Shown here piece by piece: positions 10,301 to 19,289 of a stretch of DNA of 64,000 nt (the stretch's first letter is position 1; the number at the start of each line of letters is the position of its first letter). This stretch comes from JBBSOK01 sp965219125. Its GTDB lineage: Bacteria > Bacteroidota > Bacteroidia > Flavobacteriales > Flavobacteriaceae. The notes under the pieces were generated by a model, which did not search any database, was not told the origin of the DNA, and worked only from the letters and a program-made list of their open reading frames with translations. The stretch is taken from assembly GCA_965219125.1 (NCBI GenBank), contig CBDCMO010000002.1:434001-498000 (forward strand), in the 5' to 3' direction. The position numbers and the translations under genes are program-made.

Positions 10301-12799
10301 ACCTTTCTCTTAGCCAAAACCGTAAAGATGGGCGTTTTAAAGTATGCTATGTTTATGCGGGATAATTATACACTGCCGGATGCCAAGAAATATGCAAAAG
10401 GAATTTCGTGCATGCTAATTGGTATTGGCTACGGAAAATTAGCAATTGAAGATTCCTTAAAAGGTATTTTATTGGGCATTGCCGAAGCTAACGAATACAT
10501 TCTTGATGAAGGATCGACTTTGGATTTAACGGCAATTGAAGAAGTTGAAATTGTAAATTATTACGAATCTATTGCTAGCCAAGCTTATTATAGTATAGGT
10601 GGTTTGCGGAAAGCGGACAACAGAATCAATATTCAACTAGACCCAACTATTGCAAGAAGAACGGGAATTAAGAAAAAACAATTAATTGCTGATAGCACCT
10701 ATAAATGGTGGTATAATTTGCATATAACTTCAGTACTGGAAAATAAAAAAGAAGTAGTAATTAATAAAGACGAAACAGTACAAGTTTTAGAAGTTATGAA
10801 AACTGTTGGTTTTAAATATTACTCTTCAATAGGTTTGGCGCGTATAGAAGAGCAAATGGTAGGAGTGGGGCTTCATAAAATAGATTATCTGTTAGAACTT
10901 CATTCAAAAAATCCATCTTGGGATCCTGCACTTTCAAAGACTTTGTTTGAAATGCTTATACCCAATAACTTTAAAAATGTATTCAGAAATCAAGGAAATA
11001 TTATTATAAAAATTGATAAACAATCCGCACATATACCGTGGGAGATGTTGTATGATTTTAGTACAGATGAAGTTCCGGTTTCCGTAAATTCAAGTTTTAT
11101 TAGGCAAATGGTAACAAAGGATTCCAGTGATTTAAGCCGTGTTTCCTTAGGTAATGACAATGTATTAATTATTGGTGATCCGCAATACAACAATCCAGAT
11201 TTACCTGCACTTCCATCGGCAAAATTGGAAGCAGAATGGGTAGACCAACAATTAAAAAATAATGATTACAATACCTTTGCCCTCATAAACAGTACTACGA
11301 GCAGCATTATAATGCAACTTTACAAAGAAAAGTATAAGATGCTTCATTTTGCGGGCCACGGATTGTACGATCCAAAAAATGACGAAGTTGGCATTGCCAT
11401 TGGCAATGATATGTGTATAGATCCTGCGATGATAAACCAACTGGGTTACGTGCCCGAATTTGTATTTATAAATTGTTGTTATTCGGGCGCTATGAACGCA
11501 AAGGATGAAGCTTACAGTCGTGGAAGATTTCAACTAGCTGCAAATATTGGCACCCAATTAATTGATATGGGCGTAAAAGCGATTATAATTTCTGGATGGG
11601 CAGTAAATGATGGTGCCGCAAAATCATTTTCTGAAACTTTTTACACTAGTATGTTTGATGGGTACGACTTTGGTACATCCGTACAACGGGCAAGATACGC
11701 CTGCTATTCACAACACAAAGGAACTAATACGTGGGGTGCCTATCAATGTTATGGCAATCAATATTATAAATTCAAAAGTAGAAAAAAGGATAGGGAAGAA
11801 GAGTTTGAATATGTAATCGCCTCGCAAGTGCATACAGATTTAGATAATTTGCTAATCTCCATTCGAGACCGAAAGCAAAGTATCGATAAAACATTGGAGA
11901 AATTAAATTACTATTTAGAGCGAGCTTTAAGAGCCAATTTGGTTGATGCCTTTGTTTTGGAAAAAGAAGCTTTAATTTATGATGAATTAGGGAAATGGGA
12001 TACAGCACTTGTAAAATATGATGAATTATTGCGATATCCGTTTGGCAATTATAGTATCGTGGCGCTCGAAAATTTTTGTACACTAAAATCCTATATGTAT
12101 AAGGAAGCTCAAGAAGTTAAGAGAAAAGTTGCTGATGAACTTGCCACCATAACATTTATTACAATGGCGGGAGAAAATCCCAATAGGCTTAATATTGTTG
12201 CGAATGCCCATAAGTTCGCTTCGTTAGAAACAAACGGGCGCACGGCCAAAATTAAATATTTAAAAAACGCCTTTACCTATTACGAAAAAGCATTGAAAGA
12301 AGCAGGTGGCAACAGAATGGGCGTCGATTATTTAGATGCTTTAACCAATATGATCTTTATCTCACATTTTCTGGAATTATTTGAAATTGAAGATGCCAGT
12401 AAAGCTAAGAATGACAAGACGAAATCTGTTGCAACAGTTTATGATAGGTTAAAAGAATCTTCCGTATTTAAAGGAATGGAAGATTTGGAACCGTATCTTA
12501 AAATTTTTAATATTCAATTAGAAAAATACGAAAACCCGAATCTGGATGTTGCCACAATTATAGGAATTGCAGAAGCAAGGTATAGCCTAAAGTTATTGGA
12601 ACAAAATTTCGATCCAAAACCTACCTACGAAGTTTTGGAGCAATTAAAAGAGGCCTTTAAAAAGCGCTACAGCCCACGCTCAATAAAGATTGAATTAAAA
12701 CAAATTGAATATTTACAGTACTATTTTACTACCAACCAAAGGGTTTCACTCCAACTAAAAGAAATTGAGGAAGAGATTAATAAGATTCGTAGTAATTAA
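7370..12799 (+). CDS. Giant alpha/beta-hydrolase / LCAT-like lipase / CHAT protease / TPR protein
   Basis: 1809 residues, cytosolic (no signal peptide). Domains in order: a unique N-terminus (1-150); an alpha/beta-hydrolase with LFLHGTLSN (about 170) and nucleophile elbow SHSRGG (about 238); a second hydrolase resembling LCAT/PGAP1 lipases with FIPGIMGSTLG (about 512) and AHSMGG (about 608); a long linker region (860-1240); a CHAT domain (caspase fold) with catalytic His in HFAGHG (about 1325) and Cys in NCCYSG (about 1367); then a TPR-like helical tail (1480-1809). Both nucleophile elbows and the Cys-His dyad look intact. Proteins combining hydrolase, CHAT and TPR modules are known from bacterial conflict and programmed-death systems; a lipase switched on by proteolysis is inferred. 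It is preceded by 274 bp of non-coding DNA and followed by a terminator. The N-terminal stretch matches nothing I recognise. Confidence 0.85.
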   Translation: MTKKAKIHGKKVLDITAQAELPSHLISKFKVKTQVEVSTTRADSEEIEINFDENDLVALKFTDNTEWIGHPEDIQEIYDEKTLEKRSFSEEDYVFEVQIVSAENERGIIKRAVLKMLSVFSPLEEISETVVLNLGIRYDQKVQPKPDLYSLDKDFRKLPFTNGPDSATYLLFLHGTLSNVTDAFTGLTENGSWSELISKYGNNILALEHYTLSVSPLQNALDFLNKCPNNCYLDIISHSRGGLIADILAKCDYNNREQQLVGFSKNELTIVEKDDSGAFKIMNEINEILKTKRIYIGKIVRVACPSSGTTILSKRIDHFFNLVLNAVSLAFGIRNPMYDIVKSFLMELISQKENPAILPGLNSMMPESLFQKMLNSADTSVASQLYNISGDAEVDGVSFNSLKVILTNLFYRGANDYVVDTYRMSHGFLRKDGYYNFLSQDKQTNHFNYFRNKNTALAVLDALKATKEDPPKIYTKQLYTSANRGVILDMLSMEGITYKPKELKRDAIIFIPGIMGSTLGVAGEDQWIQMRALNKGAIVSHLSPTATNVEASGIVKKFYSKLGDHLSTKYDVYSLEFDWRKSVTDAAIILKNRIEEILGANVGNLHVIAHSMGGLVARQCMIDHPNTWAKMKSDLTNKYVMLGTPWLGSYLIMEVLTGHSKRVKQLAAIDFKHDRKELLDVFWEYPGVLELLPVNDGKNRNFWEGKFWKDIESAAKVENMPDVSTHSASLQKFQTFHTNVSNFLKTLDNTDKKDFFNNVYYICGKDDETVFDYTFKNRFLSKTKNLVYLATSEGDGSVTWETGIPKQLKGSKNLYFSNTSHGDLANDPTLFEGIIDLLENGKTNKLATQPPVSRGGAKITEINEFSEPLINEDAVVNAVFGISTNEVKENTSQHVRVQVVNADLKDSKYPVLVGHFYMDLILSAEKSLDKYLDNRLSDRLDIGYYPGSIGESEVFFNLKTNPKGAIVCGLGSTDELTTFLLAKTVKMGVLKYAMFMRDNYTLPDAKKYAKGISCMLIGIGYGKLAIEDSLKGILLGIAEANEYILDEGSTLDLTAIEEVEIVNYYESIASQAYYSIGGLRKADNRINIQLDPTIARRTGIKKKQLIADSTYKWWYNLHITSVLENKKEVVINKDETVQVLEVMKTVGFKYYSSIGLARIEEQMVGVGLHKIDYLLELHSKNPSWDPALSKTLFEMLIPNNFKNVFRNQGNIIIKIDKQSAHIPWEMLYDFSTDEVPVSVNSSFIRQMVTKDSSDLSRVSLGNDNVLIIGDPQYNNPDLPALPSAKLEAEWVDQQLKNNDYNTFALINSTTSSIIMQLYKEKYKMLHFAGHGLYDPKNDEVGIAIGNDMCIDPAMINQLGYVPEFVFINCCYSGAMNAKDEAYSRGRFQLAANIGTQLIDMGVKAIIISGWAVNDGAAKSFSETFYTSMFDGYDFGTSVQRARYACYSQHKGTNTWGAYQCYGNQYYKFKSRKKDREEEFEYVIASQVHTDLDNLLISIRDRKQSIDKTLEKLNYYLERALRANLVDAFVLEKEALIYDELGKWDTALVKYDELLRYPFGNYSIVALENFCTLKSYMYKEAQEVKRKVADELATITFITMAGENPNRLNIVANAHKFASLETNGRTAKIKYLKNAFTYYEKALKEAGGNRMGVDYLDALTNMIFISHFLELFEIEDASKAKNDKTKSVATVYDRLKESSVFKGMEDLEPYLKIFNIQLEKYENPNLDVATIIGIAEARYSLKLLEQNFDPKPTYEVLEQLKEAFKKRYSPRSIKIELKQIEYLQYYFTTNQRVSLQLKEIEEEINKIRSN

Positions 12800-12842
12800 A
12801 AATAGATAGGTAAATTTTATTTTTTAAAACAAGAATTTCAAA

Positions 12843-12880
12843 CAAATACCTCGCTTTATTTAGTGAGGTATTTGGCTTTT
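12843..12880 (+). terminator. Terminator after the CHAT/lipase gene
   Basis: The arms CAAATACCTC (12843-12852) and GAGGTATTTG (12865-12874) are perfectly complementary and are followed by GCTTTT. It lies 43 bp beyond the stop of the giant gene. Confidence 0.7.
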
Positions 12881-13091
12881 GGAGAAATTCATTCTGTTAG
12901 ATTAAGTATCTATCTTATTTAAAGATAGTTATGATTATTGTTCTCATTTTCATCCCATAAATCTCGCTTATATCCCTATTTTTTTAAAGCATATAACCCT
13001 ATCGCTACATTTGAATCAGGAGAAAATTTTCCGTAAAAAGTAGTAAGCCGAAAATACTTTTATGAGAGTAGGCACCAAACAATTTTTAACC

Positions 13092-14552
13092 ATGAAAAAA
13101 ATTACATTTATTTCACTTTTACTGTTGCTTACCATTTTTTCGGCAACTTCAATTGCACAAACAGCAATGAGTTCCTGGCAAGTTAATGATGGCTCTGAAG
13201 GCGTTCTTAACATTCCAACCGTAAGCGATGCGCAACGCACCGAAGCTTTTAATAACGCCACAGTACCATCACAAAAAGATCCAGCCTGGAAAAATATTGA
13301 AAATGATAAAAACGGATGGGTAAATTTCGTAAAGAAATCTGATGTCAAATCTTGCGGACAACAAGTTGACTTTACTTATTTTCAACTTATTGCAACTGTG
13401 CCTTCAAACGTAAATGTAAGTTCGTTTGTAGTAACGTACAATGCTGGAGATGATGCTAACCGTATTGCAATTTATAACAGCAAATATCCAAATGGTAAAT
13501 TCGAACAGGCTAAAGATCAAATAAAAGTATCACAAAGAGGTCCTTTTGTTATGGATTTTAAAGACTGGATTGTTAAAGGTGAAGAAAATCGAATTGTCGT
13601 AATCCATTACGATCAATGTGCTCCGGGAAACAATCTATCTGGCTTGCGTATTACCATAGAAGAAGAGGTGGCAATGGCTGAAGTAACTTCCGTTGCATTA
13701 CCGGATACTTTTAGATTGCACGCATATTCAATTAATGGAAAACGAGTTGAAACGGGTAGCGATTATTGGATGGGTTTTAATCCAAATGAAGCTGGTGCCG
13801 CAAAAACTGGAAAAATTTTGAATGCTAAAACGGGAACTGTATTGGATGTTGAAAAAGTAGATATAGACAAAGCTAAAGGTATTATTGCCCTTAAGGTAAC
13901 AAACGCCAAAGATACCAACTCATACTTGGTAGTTGGAGATGACAAAAACGTACGCATTGCCACCGTAAATGGTAACAGTAACAAACATCATTTCATAATT
14001 CGCAATCCTGAGGAAAAAGAAGGTTCTTCAAAAAAGTATGTTTCCTTTGAATCTGTAGCATTTCCGGGATGGTTCCTTCGCCATCAAGGTTTTCAGCTAA
14101 AAGTTTCTCAGGCGTCTGAAAATGCTAGAAAGGATATTGTATATCGTCAAGATGCAACTTGGTTATTTGAACCGATAAAAATGGAAAAGTCTGCTACTAC
14201 TCAATCTGCTAACGAGTTTTTGGGTGTAACACAATCAATTGCTGTAAATGGGCAACTTGTTTCTAAAAATGGACAGTACAATCTAATCTTACAAGCAGAT
14301 GGAAATATGTGTATCTACAAAAACAAAAAAGAATTTGTGTGGTGTGCTATGACCAACGGCAAGAATTCAGCAAAACTTATTTTACAGGACGATGGTAATT
14401 TATGTATTTATAATACCGTCGGCGCTCCTGTTTGGAGTTCAGATACTTACAGAGGTGGTATAGACAAAGTCGGTTCTTTATTGATACTTGAGGACAACGG
14501 AGTTCTTAATCTTTACAATGCCAATGCTGGTGTAGTTTGGAGCAGTAAATAA
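13092..14552 (+). CDS. Secreted protein with AbfB-like and bulb-type mannose-lectin domains
   Basis: 486 residues from the ATG at 13092. This start gives a clean signal peptide (MKKITFISLLLLLTIFSATSIA before QTA), whereas an upstream in-frame ATG at 13062 would add ten non-signal residues. The middle (about 210-375) contains FPGWFLRHQGFQLKVSQ and related lines of an AbfB-type beta-trefoil. The C-terminus (about 385-486) has three B-lectin repeats of the form L-x-L-Q-x-D-G-N-x-x-I-Y, with ILQADGNMCIY, LILQDDGNLCIY and LILEDNGVLNLY each followed by a VW step. Such domains bind carbohydrate, so an outer-surface or extracellular sugar-binding role is likely. The N-terminal 200 residues are unassigned. 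It lies between two terminators, so it is probably monocistronic. Confidence 0.8.
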   Translation: MKKITFISLLLLLTIFSATSIAQTAMSSWQVNDGSEGVLNIPTVSDAQRTEAFNNATVPSQKDPAWKNIENDKNGWVNFVKKSDVKSCGQQVDFTYFQLIATVPSNVNVSSFVVTYNAGDDANRIAIYNSKYPNGKFEQAKDQIKVSQRGPFVMDFKDWIVKGEENRIVVIHYDQCAPGNNLSGLRITIEEEVAMAEVTSVALPDTFRLHAYSINGKRVETGSDYWMGFNPNEAGAAKTGKILNAKTGTVLDVEKVDIDKAKGIIALKVTNAKDTNSYLVVGDDKNVRIATVNGNSNKHHFIIRNPEEKEGSSKKYVSFESVAFPGWFLRHQGFQLKVSQASENARKDIVYRQDATWLFEPIKMEKSATTQSANEFLGVTQSIAVNGQLVSKNGQYNLILQADGNMCIYKNKKEFVWCAMTNGKNSAKLILQDDGNLCIYNTVGAPVWSSDTYRGGIDKVGSLLILEDNGVLNLYNANAGVVWSSK

Positions 14553-14558
14553 CAAATT

Positions 14559-14601
14559 AAAGCGTTTGCGTGCTATAAAAAAATACGCAAACGCTTTTTT
14601 T
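14559..14601 (+). terminator. Terminator after the lectin gene
   Basis: AAAGCGTTTGCGT (14559-14571) pairs with ACGCAAACGCTTT (14585-14597), followed by a T run. Strong GC stem, 7 bp after the stop. Confidence 0.85.
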
Positions 14602-14722
14602 ATCTGTAAGTGAAATCGTACATTTTAGTTACATTTTTCTATTATATTTTATGGTAAATTCCCAACCATTTTTCAATTATATTACATCAATTTTATATTT
14701 CGCATTCAGCACAAGTAAGGTA

Positions 14723-16516
14723 ATGAGACTGCTTAAACAAATTTCTTTCTTATCCGTTCTTATATATTGCCAATTTACTTTTGGCCAGGATATTTCTTTG
14801 GATGCTGAAATTCAACAAATAAAGAAACTGATAGAATACAATCAGCTGGAAAAAGCTGAAAAAAAAGCAGATAGCCTTTATCAATTTTTCGTAAAATTGG
14901 ATAGGGAAGAGGTATTGGATAAACTATTGGATGTTCGCCTTCAGCAAGGTATCATATTCGATAGTCAATTTGAACACAAAAAAGCTTTAAGAATATTTTT
15001 AGAGGTAGCACAAAAGGCGGAAGCCAACAAGTTATACCACAAACTTTGCTTCAGTTACGTTAAAATTGCGTTGCAACAAGAAAAAGTGGACAATTTTTAT
15101 TTGGCTTTTGATTATATAAAAGCCGCTCGTAAAATTGCCGAGGACTATGAATTTACAGATTTGTATAGTAAAATATACATTCGATATTCCTTTTTACATA
15201 GGTATATAGCAGATTTAAATGGAAACTATGTTTCATTAGGACCAAACCAACGATTGCTGGATAAAGGTTTTAAAGGAAGTCTAGATTCTGCCATATATTA
15301 TGCAAAAAAAAGTCTTGAATTTGCTACAATTTATCCTAATGAAAGCGACTTAAAGGACGGAAATATTACCTTGGGTACACTTTACAGCAGTACAAGAAAA
15401 AATAATCTTCCGCTGTCCAAATCGTATTTTTTTAAAGTTTTAGATTACTACAAGAAAGTGAACAACACAGAAAATATTGGTCTTTTATATAATAACATCG
15501 CAAAAAATGCCTTAGATAGCGGCGATATTAAAGGCGCTCTAAAATATAATGATTCGGCCTATATGTATTATAAGGATACATCCTTGTATCTAAAATATAA
15601 TATCCCAAAAAGCAGAGCAACCATTTTTGAAGAATTGGGAAAGGTAGATTCTGTAAACTACTATTTAAAAATAGCGTATGCCGATGAAATCAAAAAATAT
15701 GAAAGGTATGAAGTAGCAGACACCAAAGAACTAGAAGAACAATTTCAGAACGATAAAAAAGAAGTAACCATAAATAGTAAAAATAACTTATTGATTTTCG
15801 TATTAATAATAGTCCTTTTAATTGCGGGCGCTTCCGTAATGTTGATTCTTAAAAACAAAAAGATAAATACACAAAACAAAACCATCAATAAACAATTAGC
15901 AGAATTAGTTACAACACTAGAACAAAAGCAAGTACTGTTATCAGAGCTGCAGCACAGGGTTAAAAACAATTTGCAGCACGTAATTAGCATCCTAGAAATT
16001 CAAAAGGAATCTATAGATTACAATAATATAGATGAAGTAATCCGTAGCAACCAAAACCGAATTCATTCTATGGCTTTGCTTCATAAAAAGCTGAACATTT
16101 CCGAAAGCGTAAATGATATTAACCTAAAAAGATACATTACAGAACTCGCCGAATTGGTAAAAGAATCATACGATACCTACAAAAAGACAATTCAGCTAAA
16201 CATAAGTTGCGCCGTAGAAACTATAACTATTGAAAATGCACTTCCCACAGGTCTTATTATTGTTGAATTGGTCAGCAACAGTATAAAACATGCTTTTAAT
16301 GACCGTTCTGTCGGAATTATTACTATAAACATTTCAAAAGATGAAAGCAAACAAAAAACACAATTGTATTATGCTGATAACGGAAATGGCTTCAATATAA
16401 ACAACACTTCTGAAAAAGGACTGGGACTTGAAATTATTTTGGGATTAATAGACCAATTAAATGGGGAAATTGAAAGTAAAGGCAACGCAGGGTTTGAATT
16501 AAGCATTTGGTTCTAA
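14723..16516 (+). CDS. TPR-containing HisKA_2-family sensor histidine kinase
   Basis: 597 residues from the ATG at 14723, chosen because MRLLKQISFLSVLIYCQFTFG is a signal peptide and AAGTAAGG precedes it; an ATG 72 bp upstream is in frame but gives no signal. A periplasmic helical/TPR-like sensor region (about 25-350) is followed by one membrane helix (LLIFVLIIVLLIAGASVMLI, about 357-376) and a coiled coil. The HisKA_2 box LQHRVKNNLQHV (about 410) holds the phospho-His. The ATPase has an N-box ELVSNSIKHAF, G1 DNGNGF and G2 KGLGLEI. The next gene, a response regulator, starts 11 bp after the stop, so the two form a two-component pair. The stimulus is unknown. Confidence 0.88.
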   Translation: MRLLKQISFLSVLIYCQFTFGQDISLDAEIQQIKKLIEYNQLEKAEKKADSLYQFFVKLDREEVLDKLLDVRLQQGIIFDSQFEHKKALRIFLEVAQKAEANKLYHKLCFSYVKIALQQEKVDNFYLAFDYIKAARKIAEDYEFTDLYSKIYIRYSFLHRYIADLNGNYVSLGPNQRLLDKGFKGSLDSAIYYAKKSLEFATIYPNESDLKDGNITLGTLYSSTRKNNLPLSKSYFFKVLDYYKKVNNTENIGLLYNNIAKNALDSGDIKGALKYNDSAYMYYKDTSLYLKYNIPKSRATIFEELGKVDSVNYYLKIAYADEIKKYERYEVADTKELEEQFQNDKKEVTINSKNNLLIFVLIIVLLIAGASVMLILKNKKINTQNKTINKQLAELVTTLEQKQVLLSELQHRVKNNLQHVISILEIQKESIDYNNIDEVIRSNQNRIHSMALLHKKLNISESVNDINLKRYITELAELVKESYDTYKKTIQLNISCAVETITIENALPTGLIIVELVSNSIKHAFNDRSVGIITINISKDESKQKTQLYYADNGNGFNINNTSEKGLGLEIILGLIDQLNGEIESKGNAGFELSIWF

Positions 16517-16527
16517 AAACAATCAGA

Positions 16528-17223
16528 ATGGATAACATAACAATTTTATTGGTAGAAGATGATTTTTTAAATCGCCGCGTAACAAAAAAAGCACTTACGG
16601 AAAATGGTTATAATGTCGCAGAAGCCAAAAACAGCGAGGAGACTTTTAAAATTTTGGAAAGTCGAGTGATACATCTGCTAATATTGGATATTAATCTTGG
16701 CAAAATGGAACAGGATGGTATTAGCCTTGGGCAGCAAATACAAGAAAAATATAAGCTGCCTTTTATTTTCCTCACCGCTTATGATACGGCAGAAATAATA
16801 GATAGGGCAGCAACCACTTCGCCATATTCCTATTTAACCAAACCTTTTAAAAACGCAGATTTGGTTGCCGCCATTCAAATAGCCATAAAGCAATCATCCA
16901 AAAAGAGCACAACGCAACCCACCATTCTTTTAAAGGACAATGAATACAATGTTGAGGTTTTTATAAATGAAATAGATTATATAGAATCAGAAGGCAATTA
17001 TCTTTTGGTTTACACCGGGAAAAAGGTCTATAAATGTCGTTCTACCATAAAACAGGTATTAGAAACACTTCCACAGGCCACGTTTATACAAACGCATCGA
17101 GCTTTTGTAGTAAATAAAACCAAAATTGATAAGTTCAATATTAAGAATGTTGTGGTAAAAGGAAATTTAATTCCTGTTTCAAAAACCTATACAGATTCAA
17201 CTGGATTGTTCGCAAAATTGTAG
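16528..17223 (+). CDS. LytTR-family response regulator
   Basis: 231 residues from the ATG at 16528; an in-frame upstream ATG overlaps the kinase gene and would add seven residues. The receiver domain shows acidic pair EDD near residue 10, phospho-acceptor Asp in LLILDINLG (about 53), Thr in FLTAYD and Lys in SYLTKPFK (about 103). The C-terminal LytTR DNA-binding domain contains IDYIESEGNYLLVYT and FIQTHRAFVVN, typical of AlgR/LytR regulators that bind direct repeats in promoters. It pairs with the HisKA_2 kinase just upstream. Likely targets cannot be named; the two secreted VGIGT proteins downstream are the nearest candidates, by position only. Confidence 0.9.
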   Translation: MDNITILLVEDDFLNRRVTKKALTENGYNVAEAKNSEETFKILESRVIHLLILDINLGKMEQDGISLGQQIQEKYKLPFIFLTAYDTAEIIDRAATTSPYSYLTKPFKNADLVAAIQIAIKQSSKKSTTQPTILLKDNEYNVEVFINEIDYIESEGNYLLVYTGKKVYKCRSTIKQVLETLPQATFIQTHRAFVVNKTKIDKFNIKNVVVKGNLIPVSKTYTDSTGLFAKL

Positions 17224-17423
17224 GTAAAAACTTTCATGACTCTGTGATAGCAAAGTTTGTCTTTCCTTTTGCTGTATCAAAAGCTTCAGAAATAAAACCA
17301 AAAATTTAAATATTCAGCAATTTTAAGTATAATAAATACTAAATATTCTCATTATTATCAATAAATACTTGTATTTGTCAAAAGTTATCTTATTTTTGGA
17401 ACAAATTTTTATTTTCCCCACAA

Positions 17424-18164
17424 ATGAAAGATTTTCCCTACTGCTACTCCAAGAACGGTTTCTTAGGCATTTTCCTTGTTTTTCTGCTTATATTTTCATC
17501 GGCAACAGCCCAGGTTGGTATTGGTACAACAAACCCCGCACCCGGCAGTGCACTGCAAATTGACAGTACAGTTGGTGCTTTGGTGCCTCCAAGAATGACC
17601 AATGCGCAAATGATTGCCATTCCCAGTCCGTTGGAAGGTTCCATAGTATATAACAATACATTTTCCGCCTTATTTATGTTTTCATCCGGAACTTGGAACA
17701 ATATTACAAGACCAGATCTACCTTCAATAGTTATTAGCAAGGATTGGGCACAAACTAACGACCTAGACAATAATTTGGTACAGACTGTAACAAATACGTA
17801 TGCCAACTTTCCCCTTACACAAACCGAAGTTCTCAGCAATGAGCCCAACTTTTTTACGGTAACTGCAAATGGCACCGTACAGGTTAAAAAGAAAGGTAAT
17901 TATTTAATAACGGCAGGTTTTTCTGTTGTCAGCTTGCCTACGGGAAGTCACAAATATATTATCGGGGTTTATAAAAATGGTGCCTTAATAGGCTATTTAG
18001 TGCGCGGAAACGTGGTGATGCAGACGGATGATGAGTTTGGTACCAGCGGTGTAATGATGCTCCCATTTGATATTAATGATAGGATTAGCCTACAATATGT
18101 TTTAAATAACAATGGTGCGGTATTGGATGCCCGTTTCTTCAAAATAGGAATCATAAAAATTTAA
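17424..18164 (+). CDS. Secreted VGIGT-type surface protein (paralogue 1)
   Basis: 246 residues. A signal peptide (hydrophobic FLGIFLVFLLIFSSATA) ends just before QVGIGTTNP, the mature N-terminus of many Bacteroidota surface or secreted proteins. This is followed by SALQIDSTVGALVPPRMTNAQM, a conserved block of that group. The C-terminal half (about 120-246) is predicted all-beta, with TAGFSVVSLPTGSHKY, and resembles a C1q/TNF-like jelly roll by pattern only. The function is unknown, perhaps a fibre or coat protein. The paralogue starts 5 bp downstream, so they are one transcription unit. About 200 bp of AT-rich DNA separates it from the regulator gene. Confidence 0.7.
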   Translation: MKDFPYCYSKNGFLGIFLVFLLIFSSATAQVGIGTTNPAPGSALQIDSTVGALVPPRMTNAQMIAIPSPLEGSIVYNNTFSALFMFSSGTWNNITRPDLPSIVISKDWAQTNDLDNNLVQTVTNTYANFPLTQTEVLSNEPNFFTVTANGTVQVKKKGNYLITAGFSVVSLPTGSHKYIIGVYKNGALIGYLVRGNVVMQTDDEFGTSGVMMLPFDINDRISLQYVLNNNGAVLDARFFKIGIIKI

Positions 18165-18169
18165 TTGTT

Positions 18170-18880
18170 ATGAATCATCTTAGAATCGTTACGGCATTTT
18201 TATTATTTCTAACTACAATTCCCTTACTAGCCCAAAAAGGAGTAGGTATAAATACAACTCAATTGGCCGCGGGTAGTGCCTTACAGGTGGATAGCGACAA
18301 AGCCGCTTTGGTTATGCCGCGTGTTACCAAACAACAGATGGATAACATAACAGATGTTTTGGACGGGGCTGTTGTATACAATATTTCCAACAAAACTTGG
18401 TATATACGTATAGATGGTGCGTGGACGCCCTATAGCTATAATGAAACACCTTCCATAATTCTTAACAAAGAAAATGAAACCCTCACACAGACTTCACAAC
18501 CTTTACCTATGCCGCTCAACAGCACAAATGTAATTCAAAATGCTTCAGATTATTATGAAGTTGTTGAGGTAGGTGATAATCCGGTAAACGGATCTATTAA
18601 GGTTTTACGAGAGGGGTTATATCTGGTTACGGCAGGTATGTCCACAACAAAACTTCCAACTGGACCAAAAAAATATCGCCTTCTCTTATATGTTAATGGC
18701 GCTCTGGTTTCATATCTTACAAGTGGAAATGTAGATTTACCCGCAGCAGATTTTTGGGGTACAAGCGGTAATTCGCCCGTATTACTTCAAGCAAATGATA
18801 TTGTTGAAATTAAATATACCTTGGACGGCACAGGTGATATTCCTGGGAAGTTTTTTAATGTTGGTATTTCTAAGCTCTAA
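18170..18880 (+). CDS. Secreted VGIGT-type surface protein (paralogue 2)
   Basis: 236 residues; signal peptide up to LLA, then QKGVGINTTQLAAGSALQVD. It aligns with the preceding gene over its whole length: GSALQ(I/V)DS, a VMPRVTKQQM block, a GxxVYN segment, and the C-terminal TAGMSTTKLPTGPKKYRLLLYVNGAL(V) with a matching GTSG step. It is therefore a tandem duplicate that has diverged strongly. Probably exported and surface-exposed; no enzymatic residues are evident. Five bp separate it from paralogue 1, consistent with co-translation. Confidence 0.7.
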   Translation: MNHLRIVTAFLLFLTTIPLLAQKGVGINTTQLAAGSALQVDSDKAALVMPRVTKQQMDNITDVLDGAVVYNISNKTWYIRIDGAWTPYSYNETPSIILNKENETLTQTSQPLPMPLNSTNVIQNASDYYEVVEVGDNPVNGSIKVLREGLYLVTAGMSTTKLPTGPKKYRLLLYVNGALVSYLTSGNVDLPAADFWGTSGNSPVLLQANDIVEIKYTLDGTGDIPGKFFNVGISKL

Positions 18881-19289
18881 ATTACCGTAGTTGTATCTTG
18901 ATTTTTTACAGGGTATTCATTGGGTAAGGTGCAATTTTAAAATTTAATTTTGCAGAATTCAAGCCCTTATAAAAATTTCAATAAGCATCCAAATATCAGG
19001 TTGAAGATACTTGCAAAGCTTGTCGAGGTATAGTTGAAACCCAAAATAACTCCAAGTATCAGTTTAAGTAGGTTCGGTAAGCCTTCATAACTATAGTCTA
19101 AACCTGGTAATTTCTATTGTCAGGTTGCGCGCAGTCTAACCCTGATCAAACAAAACAACTTTTAACCAAGTAACCCACTACCACCTACCAAACAATCAGG
19201 CACATTTTTTGAAATCCAAAAAAACAACACAAATTTCTTTCTAAGTCAAAACCCTTCCAACCAGCAAAGAGGTTACGCTATAGGCGCCT
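18881..19289. other. Non-coding stretch before the structured RNA
   Basis: About 410 bp between the secreted-protein pair and the candidate RNA. No ORF of note. There are short repeated words around AAGTATCAG and ATATCAGGTTGAAG, but no organised repeat I can defend. Confidence 0.4.
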
